The notes beneath the pieces were generated by a model that had not been told where the DNA came from, searched no databases, and saw nothing but the letters and a program-made list of their open reading frames with translations. Shown here one piece after another: positions 23,760 to 32,114 of a DNA stretch of 42,517 nucleotides (positions are counted from its first letter, which is position 1; the number at the start of each line of letters is the position of its first letter). Source of the DNA: JAAZFF01 sp964405775 (GTDB taxonomy: Bacteria; Verrucomicrobiota; Kiritimatiellia; RFP12; UBA3636); the NCBI GenBank assembly GCA_964405775.1, contig CAYOPG010000012.1:1-42517 (forward strand), read 5' to 3'. The position numbers and the translations under genes are program-made.

Positions 23760-26700
23760 ATGGATACACGAAGATACAGAAATATGATGGCAGGCGTGTT
23801 GGCCGGTGCTGGGATGTTTTTATCTGCGCATGGTCAGGACGCGGCCGCGATTTTGGCCGAGGCGGCGCTCGACGGCGCAATTTCAATCAAATCTCAGGAG
23901 GCAGTGGTGAACGTGCCTGTCCAAAATCTGGAATATCAGGTAAAATGGATGAAGGCGCCGATCAAAGTCGACGGGGATAAATCAGATTGGGAGAATAGCG
24001 GAGCGAAGCCGATTCGCCTTGCCGGGGAGAAGTTCGCGTCGTGGAGCAAGGGCACATACGGCGGCGAAAAGGACTTCGCGGCGGACGTATGGCTGGGACG
24101 CGATTTCAACAACTTCTACATCGGTGTGGAGCTTCAGGACGACAAGCTTCCTGCGGCAAGCCGTGTGCAGGTGGCGTTCACGGATGCAAAAACCCCAGTC
24201 ATTGCCGGCTGGCAGGACGTCGGAATGCGAGTCAAGCCGGACGACCTGTGGATCGTGTTTGTTGTGAATCAAGATGAAACAGTTGGTGTTCACATGGCGC
24301 ATATACAGCGGCGCATGGACGCAACAAAGATTCAAGAATCCTACGGTAGCGAGGCGGAACGTCTCGCAATGCTACAGCAGGACGGTCCCCAGAAGGCTTC
24401 CGATTACAAGATTTACACTGCTGCGAAGCGCGCTATGGACGGCGAAAAGTCCACGACGTTTGTAGAAGTGGCGCTGCCTTGGAAAACAATGCTGCCCTTC
24501 GACCCCATAAAAGGCCATCCGGTCAAGATGAACATCGGCATGGAAGACAACGATGTCGACGGTCTGAACCAATCAGGTGGTGCTCTCGCATGGCTCCCCG
24601 GCCTCATTGGAACATACAGCGGCGGGCATTTCCCGACATTGACCTTTGAGCCGCCCTCGGGCCGTCAGGGCATCGATGCTTTTGGACAGGTCGGCAGATT
24701 CCATTTTCTTAAAGCAGACATAAAGGCCGATGTCTCGTTTTTCAACCACGGTGCCGAAACCTCAGGCAGACTGCAGCTCCTGGCCGCTCCCGGCACGGGT
24801 GCTCCGCTGGCCGAAGTCGATGTGAAAGTACCCGCAGGTGTCAGTGCCGCAAGCGTCTCTGTTAATTCAGAGGATGTGAAGCAAAGCAGTCTGGAACTCA
24901 TGGGGCGACTCGTTCTTGAAGACGGGAAGAAAGTCGACTTCCCCGTTTTCGCCCCTCGCTCCGACAACACCGTGACGGTGCAGCACGCAGCGGAAATCGA
25001 GGCACGCATAAACAAACTTCAGGAAAACTACGAATCTCTTTCTAAGCTCTACAAAAAGGTTGAAGCATCAGGTCTGGAAACCGTCTACCCGAAAGCCTAC
25101 CTCACACTTCTCAAGATGTTCATTCCGCGCAGCCGTGGCGACTTGGCAGCCGGCGACTCCGACCGAGTTATACGCAACACCGAGCACCTCGAGGAGATTT
25201 ATGCCAAGGCCTCGGCGTATATGAACGAGATTCTCAAGAACCCGGACGCGCAGCTCACGATTCCGGCAAAGTTCGATCCCGAGAAACTCAGAATCAAAGA
25301 CGGTTATTGGTACAACGGCAAGAACCCAGTGTTCCTCTGGGGGCCCTGCACATTCTGGTATCTAGTTGGGGATACTCCATTGGTGACGGACCTTGGCTTC
25401 AACTCTGTGTGTCCCGAAGTGGCTCATGAAGAGAATAAACGCGCAGAAGCTATCGCGCATATGGAACACTGGCGGACGAACGGCGTACATGTAAACGCAG
25501 GGCTCAGCGTGCCCGGGCTCGGACTTACCGGTGCTGACGCTAATCGGTCTCCAGTGCTCCAGGAGCATCCGGAGCTGAAAAATCTAGATGCGAACAACTT
25601 TCTCTCATTCGTTGTTCAGCACCCGCTCGTGGAGAAACTCGTCGACGAAGCTTTCAAGAAAGACGTTGAGTTCTGGAAACAGTTCCCCGGCGTAAACAGC
25701 TACTGGCTTTGGAATGAGCCGTGGTACCTCAACTACTCCGAGATGACACGCCAGGATTTCATCAAGGCGATGCAGCAGAAGTATAAGAAGATAGACGATC
25801 TCAACGCCCGCTGGAAGTCCAACTACAAGAGCTTTGACGAAATAAAGCTCATCCAGTGGCCTGATGCCAAGAATTACGCGCCGTGGTATGACTTCCAAGT
25901 TTTCCGCGACGACCTGCTTGTGAATTTCTTCGGAATGCTTGGAAAGACGTCAAAGAAATACAACAAGGACATGCCAACGCATACCAAGTTCATGGCCGCG
26001 TCGCTTCACTCTTTCAATATGGAGCGCCTCCAGCACCTCTATGACATCGCCGGGCACGACGGATCGGCCAACGACCGCGATATTCCGTTCCTTGACTTCT
26101 GCCGTTCTGTTTATCCCGAAAAACCCTTGGTCAACACTGAAGTTCACATGGGCTATGGCGGCAAAGAATCAGTTGAGAATCAGGTCTGGCGCCTGGCGCT
26201 ACACGGTCTGGCAAGCGGCAACTGGTGGTGCTGGCACTCGAACCAGAGATTCTCAGATTCGCTCTCCAACTCCGAGTCCATGCATGCGCTCTCTATTGCA
26301 GGGCTCGACATACAGCGCCTCATGGTGCCGCACATGCATTCGCTAGTCATGAAGGACAAACCTATCGCTATGCTCTTCCCGGATGTTATCGAGCGCCGCA
26401 ACGACGTCAAAATGGTGCGCGTTCGATTTGAACTCGCCGTGACGCAGTACATGCTCGGTCTCCAGCCGTTCTACGCGACTGAGAAACGCATAGCCGAAGG
26501 AGAACTCAAGAACCACAAGGTGCTCTTCGCCGGCGAATCAGCCTATCTCAAGGATAAAACGTTTGAGACGATTGTAAAATGGGTCAAGGGTGGCGGCACG
26601 CTGATATTTACCAAGGGCGGTTTCTCCACAAATGAATACGGCGACAAGCGCGACGCTTCCGAACTTGTAAATACCGAAGGTGGAGAAGATTATGGCGAAT

Positions 26701-27149
26701 ACGCCCGTGTCTACAACATCGGCAAGGGCAAGGTTATTTGCATCGACGAGATTGAGCTACTCGCCGACCCCGTTCTAGACGGTGGCATCAGCATGCGCGG
26801 TTCACCGACGTTCGAAAACAACGAACGCCGCCGTGTCTACTACAAGGTGCTCGATAAGTTCATGGCAGACAATGCCATCGATGATCAGGTGCGCCTTGTC
26901 CCCGCCGACGATGCAAAGGATAATCCAGACGCAATGTACGGATATGATTGGCGGGCGGTCGAGATTGACGGCGCCTACACGCTCTGCGTCCTCCCGTATG
27001 CCGCTGGAGAAGGTCCGTACCCTGTGAAGTTGCAGACGAAGCGACCGATTGTTAAGATCACGGATCTGATCACGGAAAAGGAAATTGCTCTGGATAAATT
27101 CGAGATCAAGCCCGGGGCAAATATGTTCAGCATCAAACTGGCTGAATAA
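23760..27149 (+). CDS. Giant secreted GH42-like glycosidase with CBM9-like N-terminus (paralogue 2)
   Basis: Exported protein of 1129 residues, clearly paralogous along its whole length to the gene at 19360. It has a signal peptide (about 1-26), the shared motif DGAISIKSQEAVVNVPV, a CBM9-like domain (IKVDGDKSDW), a linker, a GH42-like barrel and a GATase-like C-terminal domain. Candidate catalytic residues are Glu653 in WLWNEPW and Glu794 in VNTEVHMG. NWWCWHSNQRFS and NSESMHALSI are nearly identical between the two. The ATG at 23760 has GGAG seven bases upstream; an earlier in-frame start would add 34 non-signal-like residues. The acid/base region (NEPW versus NEPD) and the loop after the nucleophile differ, so specificity may differ too. 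A strong terminator follows. Confidence 0.82.
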   Translation: MDTRRYRNMMAGVLAGAGMFLSAHGQDAAAILAEAALDGAISIKSQEAVVNVPVQNLEYQVKWMKAPIKVDGDKSDWENSGAKPIRLAGEKFASWSKGTYGGEKDFAADVWLGRDFNNFYIGVELQDDKLPAASRVQVAFTDAKTPVIAGWQDVGMRVKPDDLWIVFVVNQDETVGVHMAHIQRRMDATKIQESYGSEAERLAMLQQDGPQKASDYKIYTAAKRAMDGEKSTTFVEVALPWKTMLPFDPIKGHPVKMNIGMEDNDVDGLNQSGGALAWLPGLIGTYSGGHFPTLTFEPPSGRQGIDAFGQVGRFHFLKADIKADVSFFNHGAETSGRLQLLAAPGTGAPLAEVDVKVPAGVSAASVSVNSEDVKQSSLELMGRLVLEDGKKVDFPVFAPRSDNTVTVQHAAEIEARINKLQENYESLSKLYKKVEASGLETVYPKAYLTLLKMFIPRSRGDLAAGDSDRVIRNTEHLEEIYAKASAYMNEILKNPDAQLTIPAKFDPEKLRIKDGYWYNGKNPVFLWGPCTFWYLVGDTPLVTDLGFNSVCPEVAHEENKRAEAIAHMEHWRTNGVHVNAGLSVPGLGLTGADANRSPVLQEHPELKNLDANNFLSFVVQHPLVEKLVDEAFKKDVEFWKQFPGVNSYWLWNEPWYLNYSEMTRQDFIKAMQQKYKKIDDLNARWKSNYKSFDEIKLIQWPDAKNYAPWYDFQVFRDDLLVNFFGMLGKTSKKYNKDMPTHTKFMAASLHSFNMERLQHLYDIAGHDGSANDRDIPFLDFCRSVYPEKPLVNTEVHMGYGGKESVENQVWRLALHGLASGNWWCWHSNQRFSDSLSNSESMHALSIAGLDIQRLMVPHMHSLVMKDKPIAMLFPDVIERRNDVKMVRVRFELAVTQYMLGLQPFYATEKRIAEGELKNHKVLFAGESAYLKDKTFETIVKWVKGGGTLIFTKGGFSTNEYGDKRDASELVNTEGGEDYGEYARVYNIGKGKVICIDEIELLADPVLDGGISMRGSPTFENNERRRVYYKVLDKFMADNAIDDQVRLVPADDAKDNPDAMYGYDWRAVEIDGAYTLCVLPYAAGEGPYPVKLQTKRPIVKITDLITEKEIALDKFEIKPGANMFSIKLAE

Positions 27150-27168
27150 TCTCAGCCTATAATCAAAA

Positions 27169-27210
27169 AAAGGCATCAAGTCGAAGTTATATCTTCGGGT
27201 TGATGCCTTT
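27169..27210. terminator. Bidirectional terminator between the glycosidase cassette and dnaB
   Basis: A perfect 11-bp stem (aaaggcatcaa/ttgatgccttt) has a further cgaag/cttcg stem inside. The T run is strongest on the minus strand, where seven Ts directly follow the stem, so it serves dnaB best and probably the plus-strand cassette as well. Confidence 0.9.
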
Positions 27211-27237
27211 CTGTTTGGCGGCTTGGTTCAAGCCTCG

Positions 27238-28686
27238 CTAGTCGTCGGAAGCGTCCAGCGGTCCCTCTGTTTGATATAGGCGGTCTGAGAATTGCGTGTA
27301 CTCGCTTTCGAAAGTCAAGTCCGCTACTCCGACCGGGCCGTTGCGGTTTTTGCCAACGTCTACCTTGGCTAGGGTTTGATCCTCAAGACCTGTGTCCGCG
27401 AACTTGTCGGCGTAGTACGCCGGGCGCCAGAGCAGCATAACAACGTCCGCATCCTGTTCGATAGCCCCGGAGTCGCGCAGGTCTGAGATTCTCGGTTTGC
27501 CGCTTTTATCTCGGTTTTCCGGAGCGCGGGAGAGCTGCGAGAGCACCAATACCGGCAGATCCAGTTCCTTCGCCATTGCTTTGATATTGGAGGAGATGTG
27601 CGATGTTTCAAGCTGGCGTCCCTGATCGGAGTACTCACGGCTGTTGAGAAGCTGCAGGTAGTCGATCATTATCAGTTTGATGCCGTATTTCTTTTTCATG
27701 CGGCGGGCGCGGGCTCTGAGATCCATGACGTCCAGGCCGCCGGTGTCGTCCACGTAAATAGGCGCCCTCATCAATTCGGATGCGGCGCGCGAAAGTTTTG
27801 TGTTGGCTTCTGCCTTGTTTACATAGCCAGCCATGACGTTTTGCAGGGACACTCTGGCGCGCGAGCAGAGCATGCGCGTAATCAACGCGTCTGTGGACAT
27901 TTCGCAGGAGAAAATTCCCACGGGCAGGGACTCTCTGCGGTTAGTCTTGCCGCCTGCGTCAGTACCAAGAGCGATGTTCTCACAGATGTTCATTGCGAGA
28001 GAAGTCTTGCCCATCGACGGCCGTGCGGCAAGCACGATCATCTCTGCATTGCGGAGACCGCTGAGCTTCTCGTCAAGGTTCTTGAATCCGGTGGATATGC
28101 CGCTGATCCCGTCCTTGCGCTGTAGCATCTTGTCGATTTTGCCGAACGTTTCCGTTATTGCATCCTTCCACACAGGTATTACAGTCTTGCGCTTGTCTCC
28201 TATGGCGAGTACTTCTTGCTCTGTTTCGCTTATTATCAGCTCTACGTTTCTGTCGGGAGCGTAGCATTTTTCCTGTGCTTCGTCCGTGACCGCTATCATG
28301 CGGCGCAAGAGATGCTTGTCGCGAAGGATTGACGCATAGTATTCGGCATGCGCCACGGCGGGGGTACCTGCCACAATGCGTTCCACGCCCACAGAGCCGC
28401 CGACGGTGTCGAGTTCGCCAGAATTGCGCAGTGCGTCGCAGACCGTCAAAACATCAACTGGGTTGCCTTCTCGAAAAAGCTTTTCGGCGACAGAGTAGAT
28501 TGTCCGGTTTGCCGAAACCCAGAAGCTCTCAGGGACTATGCCGGCTTCGCTGCACAGATCCATTGTGCGGTGCGGGTCTAGCATGATAGCCCCAAGCACC
28601 GCCTGCTCTGCCTCCGCGCTGTAGGGCGGAATCCGAAGGGCTGGCGTGTCCGGGGAAAATAATTGAGTCTGCTTGCGTTTAGCCAT
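27238..28686 (-). CDS. dnaB: Replicative DNA helicase
   Basis: Hexameric helicase that unwinds DNA at the replication fork, 482 residues. The N-terminal domain (about 15-120, PPYSAEAEQAVLGAIMLDP) is the DnaB oligomerisation/primase-binding part. The C-terminal RecA-like domain starts near 195 with ISTGFKNLDEKLSG, then Walker A ARPSMGKT (221-228), Walker B KLIMIDYLQL and LSQLSRAPENR. ATG 28686 is chosen because GAGGAAA lies nine bases upstream and homology starts directly after. The frame could start 17 codons earlier, without support. No intein is visible. The gene stands alone, divergent from a restriction-modification pair that appears inserted between it and pflA. Confidence 0.96.
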   Translation of the reverse strand: MAKRKQTQLFSPDTPALRIPPYSAEAEQAVLGAIMLDPHRTMDLCSEAGIVPESFWVSANRTIYSVAEKLFREGNPVDVLTVCDALRNSGELDTVGGSVGVERIVAGTPAVAHAEYYASILRDKHLLRRMIAVTDEAQEKCYAPDRNVELIISETEQEVLAIGDKRKTVIPVWKDAITETFGKIDKMLQRKDGISGISTGFKNLDEKLSGLRNAEMIVLAARPSMGKTSLAMNICENIALGTDAGGKTNRRESLPVGIFSCEMSTDALITRMLCSRARVSLQNVMAGYVNKAEANTKLSRAASELMRAPIYVDDTGGLDVMDLRARARRMKKKYGIKLIMIDYLQLLNSREYSDQGRQLETSHISSNIKAMAKELDLPVLVLSQLSRAPENRDKSGKPRISDLRDSGAIEQDADVVMLLWRPAYYADKFADTGLEDQTLAKVDVGKNRNGPVGVADLTFESEYTQFSDRLYQTEGPLDASDD

Positions 28687-28855
28687 TGATTCGAATTTCC
28701 TCAAAAACTTACTCTCCAACAGGCGATAAAATAGCATTTACCCACATGTGCGGACAAGGCAATAGAACTGTCAAGTTATGAATCACTTGTCTACAGGTTA
28801 TTGACAAGCCGGGATTGATATTAAAAACTGGATTTTTTCAGTCTGCACGCGTCAT

Positions 28856-28884
28856 TTGACGAGTTAAGACAAAACTAGTAACAT
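28856..28884 (+). promoter_or_regulatory. Promoter for the restriction-modification pair, implying leaderless mRNA
   Basis: TTGACG and TAACAT are 17 bases apart. The predicted start of transcription falls at about 28891, directly before the methyltransferase ATG at 28892, and no ribosome site is present. Confidence 0.5.
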
Positions 28885-28891
28885 TAACCGC

Positions 28892-30358
28892 ATGATGTCT
28901 ATTGATGAAATTCGGTTGTCGGTCTCAAGAGCGATCCCAGACGAGCTTAAGAGTGAACTCGGCCAGTATATGACGCCTTCCGCTACTGCGAATTTCATGG
29001 CTTCACTTTTCAGCCAGAGGAATATCAGGCAATTAAGGTTGCTAGACCCTGGTGCTGGGATTGGAGCACTCTCTGTTGCTTTTTTAGACAAACTTGCTCG
29101 TTCAGACAATCATCCTGAAACCGTTTCAACAACCGTGTGCGAAATTGATTCCACAATGAGGAAGGAGCTTGCTGGTGTCCTTTCTAGGTATGTGGGTTAC
29201 AGAACAGATATTAATATTGAGTCTGGCGACTTCATTGAAACAGCAGTAAATTGGCTTCAATTTGACACTGAAAGGCGTTTTACGCACGTTATAATGAATC
29301 CTCCATACAAGAAGATTTCAAGAAGTTCTCGTCATAGAAAACTTCTTAGAAATGTAGGAATCGAAACGGTAAATCTTTATTCCGCTTTTGTAGCGTTGGC
29401 TCTGAAACTCCTTAGTCGGGGGGGGGAGCTGGTTGCGATTATACCTCGTAGCTTCTGTAACGGCCCATATTATAAGGCGTTTCGTGATATAATACTGTCT
29501 CATTCAGCGATACGACACATTCACCTTTTCGAGTCACGTGGCAAGGCGTTCAAAGATGATCATGTACTTCAGGAAAACATAATCATAAAGTTAGAACGCT
29601 CCGCAGTGCAAAGTGAAGTTGTCGTCTCATATTCTTCCGACGATAAATTTAACGACTATACGCAGAAAGCATGGCCCTTCTCTCAGATCGTTCATAAGAT
29701 CGATCCAGAGCGTTTCATCCATATCCCAACATCCGAAGACCAGAACCGGATAACAAATGTTAAAGAAATATGCCACACTTTGGGCGATATAGGTTTAGAG
29801 GTGTCAACCGGACCGGTAGTCGAATTTCGAGTCAAAGAGTTCCTGCGAAAAGCCCCCGAACCAAATACCGTGCCACTTCTTTATCCCTCTCACTTCAGTC
29901 ACGACGGCAACGTCTGGCCAATCCATAATCATAAGCGACCCAATGCCATAGTAAACAATGATACAACGTTAAAGTGGCTATATCCAATTGGCTATTATTG
30001 CGTTGTAAAAAGGTTCTCTTCCAAGGAGGAAAAACGGAGAATAACAGCCAGTGTCGTCAATCCCGAATTATTTGGTTCCGCTAAAGCTATTGGTTTTGAA
30101 AATCATATTAATGTTTTTCATGAGGCGAAATCTCCAATCCAGAAAACTCTTGCTTACGGGCTAGCGGCCTTTCTAAATACAACGGTGGTCGACCAATATT
30201 TTAGGATGTTCAATGGTCATACGCAGGTAAATGCGACAGATCTTCGCAAATTACGCTATCCCTCAAGAGAAGTCCTTGAGGAACTGGGTAAGTGGGTGTT
30301 ATCCCAAGGTAGTTTTTCACAGGATAAATTAGACGCAAAGATTGGAGAACTGAAATGA
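28892..30358 (+). CDS. Adenine-specific DNA methyltransferase, BsuBI/PstI type
   Basis: Type II modification enzyme of 488 residues that should transfer a methyl group from S-adenosylmethionine to N6 of adenine. Motif I is DPGAGIGAL (from Asp52) and the catalytic motif IV is NPPY (136-139). The order and size match M.BsuBI/M.PstI enzymes. The C-terminal 200 residues serve as target recognition region (KNTVPLLYPSHF-like segment and FNGHTQVNATDLRKLRYP near the end). It overlaps the endonuclease gene by four bases (ATGA). By homology of the partner, the predicted target is CTGCAG, with protection against the linked nuclease. Base composition is visibly AT-richer than dnaB and pflA on either side, which fits horizontal transfer. 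ATG 28892 is followed by another ATG three bases on. Confidence 0.9.
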   Translation: MMSIDEIRLSVSRAIPDELKSELGQYMTPSATANFMASLFSQRNIRQLRLLDPGAGIGALSVAFLDKLARSDNHPETVSTTVCEIDSTMRKELAGVLSRYVGYRTDINIESGDFIETAVNWLQFDTERRFTHVIMNPPYKKISRSSRHRKLLRNVGIETVNLYSAFVALALKLLSRGGELVAIIPRSFCNGPYYKAFRDIILSHSAIRHIHLFESRGKAFKDDHVLQENIIIKLERSAVQSEVVVSYSSDDKFNDYTQKAWPFSQIVHKIDPERFIHIPTSEDQNRITNVKEICHTLGDIGLEVSTGPVVEFRVKEFLRKAPEPNTVPLLYPSHFSHDGNVWPIHNHKRPNAIVNNDTTLKWLYPIGYYCVVKRFSSKEEKRRITASVVNPELFGSAKAIGFENHINVFHEAKSPIQKTLAYGLAAFLNTTVVDQYFRMFNGHTQVNATDLRKLRYPSREVLEELGKWVLSQGSFSQDKLDAKIGELK

Positions 30359-31305
30359 GCATTACAAAAGCAAAGCGGATTGACGAGGCGATTGAAGTTC
30401 TAAAGCACATCGGTTTGCCTCCTGCTCAGCAGAACAAACGTTCTGCACTCACTCTACTTGCTCTGTTGAACTTGACCAGCAAGAAGAACTGGGACAGTTC
30501 CGAGAAACCGCTTATGGGAATAACACCAATCATGGATTGGATGGCAGAACATTACAGCCAAAAGTATAAGCCCAACACCCGTGAGACTATTCGACGCGAT
30601 TCTATGCATCAGTTTGTTCAAGCCGGAATTGCTTTGTATAACCCCGATAAACCAGATCGTCCTGTCAATAGCCCGGATACAGTGTACCAGATATCTCCAG
30701 AGGCGTTGTGTTTGTTTAAAAACTTTGGAACGCCAGAATGGGATGATCTTCTTAAAATTTTCTTATCGAACTGTACCACACTATCCAAGAAATACGCAAA
30801 ACCCCGAGATATGAAGCAGATACCTGTGCAATTATCCGAAGGACAAGTTATACAGATTAGCCCTGGTAAACATAGTGTTCTAATAAAGAGTATAGTTGAA
30901 GACTTCGCGAGTAGATTTATCCATGAGGCAATTTTACTTTATGTCGGTGACACAGGAAAAAAGTGGGGCTACTACGACAAGTGCAAAATGTTCGAACTTG
31001 GCATCACTGTTGACGCACATGGTAAAATGCCAGATGTTGTTTTTTACTATCCCAGTAAGAACTGGCTCATACTGGTTGAGGCTGTGACAAGTCACGGCCC
31101 GGTTGATGGAAAGAGACATGAAGAACTGGAACAGCTTTTCTCAAAATCAAAAGTTGGAATTGTTTATGTAACCGCATTCCCTTCTCGTGAGTTAATGAGC
31201 AAATATATAGTAGAGATCGCTTGGGAAACAGATGTCTGGGTGGCTGATGCTCCGACGCACATGATCCATTTCAACGGTTCGAGATTTCTTGGACCTTACC
31301 AATGA
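30355..31305 (+). CDS. BsuBI/PstI-family type II restriction endonuclease
   Basis: Restriction enzyme of 316 residues, the same size as R.BsuBI, predicted to cut CTGCAG. The N-terminal half (about 1-150) is helical with a winged-helix feel (ARIDEAIEVL..., SALTLLALLNL). The C-terminal half is the nuclease core. There, Asp227 in KMPDVVFYYP and Glu242 in LVEAVTSHGPVDGKR form a PD-(D/E)xK-like arrangement, followed by VGIVYVTAFPSR and the C-terminal HFNGSRFLGPY that is typical of the family. It is translated from an ATGA overlap with its methyltransferase, so modification is made first. There is no separate controller gene. The target assignment comes from family knowledge and is not shown by this sequence alone. 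Confidence 0.9.
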   Translation: MSITKAKRIDEAIEVLKHIGLPPAQQNKRSALTLLALLNLTSKKNWDSSEKPLMGITPIMDWMAEHYSQKYKPNTRETIRRDSMHQFVQAGIALYNPDKPDRPVNSPDTVYQISPEALCLFKNFGTPEWDDLLKIFLSNCTTLSKKYAKPRDMKQIPVQLSEGQVIQISPGKHSVLIKSIVEDFASRFIHEAILLYVGDTGKKWGYYDKCKMFELGITVDAHGKMPDVVFYYPSKNWLILVEAVTSHGPVDGKRHEELEQLFSKSKVGIVYVTAFPSRELMSKYIVEIAWETDVWVADAPTHMIHFNGSRFLGPYQ

Positions 31306-31332
31306 CGCCTTCCGCATTGAGCATTGCAAACC

Positions 31333-32064
31333 ATGAGTAATATTTCAGGCAGGGTGCATTCATACGAGAGCTTCGGGACGCTGGACGGACCGGGCTTGCG
31401 CTTTGTCGTGTTTTTCCAGGGGTGCCCGATGCGTTGCCGCTATTGTCACAACCCGGACTCTTGGGCCGCCGGTGGCGGTGTGGAGACAACTGTTGAGAAG
31501 ATCGCCGACAAGATTGAACGCTGCCGCTCATATTTGCTTAAGGGTGGGGTGACGCTGTCCGGAGGCGAACCTCTGATGCAGCCCGTATTTGCGCTCGCGC
31601 TGCTGCGACGGATCCGCGAACTAAAGCTCCACTCAGCCATTGACACCTCGGGCTGCATGCCGATAGGTGTTTCTGCGCCTGTCATAGATGCCGCGGATCT
31701 GATTCTGCTCGACATAAAGTCGCTTGATCCAGATGAACACAAGGATCTCACCGGGCACGACAACGCAAATACGCTTGCGACTCTCGACTACTGCGAGCGC
31801 ACATCAAAGCCAGTCTGGATACGCCACGTCGTTGTTCCCGGGCTAACGCTCGACGCCACCAAACTGAAAAGCCTTTCAGAATTCCTTAGGCCGTATAAAT
31901 GCATAGAGCGCGCAGAACTTCTGCCGTTCCACAAACTAGGGGAGTACAAGTGGAAAGAGCTGGGGTTTGATTACACGCTTGCGGCGACGTCAGAGCCAAC
32001 CCATGCCGAAATAGAAGCGGCGGAGAAGATATTCGGCTTCACCAAAAAAGAAAAACCAATCTGA
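31333..32064 (+). CDS. pflA: Pyruvate formate-lyase activating enzyme
   Basis: Radical S-adenosylmethionine enzyme that installs the glycyl radical on pyruvate formate-lyase under anaerobic conditions. It has 243 residues. The [4Fe-4S] cluster cysteines are C31, C35 and C38 in GCPMRCRYCHNP, preceded by the typical N-terminal SFGTLDGPGLRFVVFFQG. The SAM-contact GGEPL motif appears as LSGGEPLMQ, and LLPFHKLGEYKW at the end matches PflA. ATG 31333 is preferred to the TTG three codons before it. No pyruvate formate-lyase gene is adjacent, so its target is encoded elsewhere. It is 27 bases after the restriction gene and ends in a terminator stem that includes its own stop codon. Confidence 0.94.
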   Translation: MSNISGRVHSYESFGTLDGPGLRFVVFFQGCPMRCRYCHNPDSWAAGGGVETTVEKIADKIERCRSYLLKGGVTLSGGEPLMQPVFALALLRRIRELKLHSAIDTSGCMPIGVSAPVIDAADLILLDIKSLDPDEHKDLTGHDNANTLATLDYCERTSKPVWIRHVVVPGLTLDATKLKSLSEFLRPYKCIERAELLPFHKLGEYKWKELGFDYTLAATSEPTHAEIEAAEKIFGFTKKEKPI

Positions 32065-32100
32065 TAAAAGCTATGTAAGCTTTAGATCAGATTGGCGTTT
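32056..32100. terminator. Bidirectional terminator after pflA and the GGGtGRT gene
   Basis: A perfect 10-bp stem ccaatctgat/atcagattgg has an inner aaagct/agcttt pair. T-rich tracts follow on both strands (cgttttctat on plus, tttttcttttt on minus). The pflA stop codon lies in the left arm. Confidence 0.88.
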
Positions 32101-32114
32101 TCTATATATCAGCG

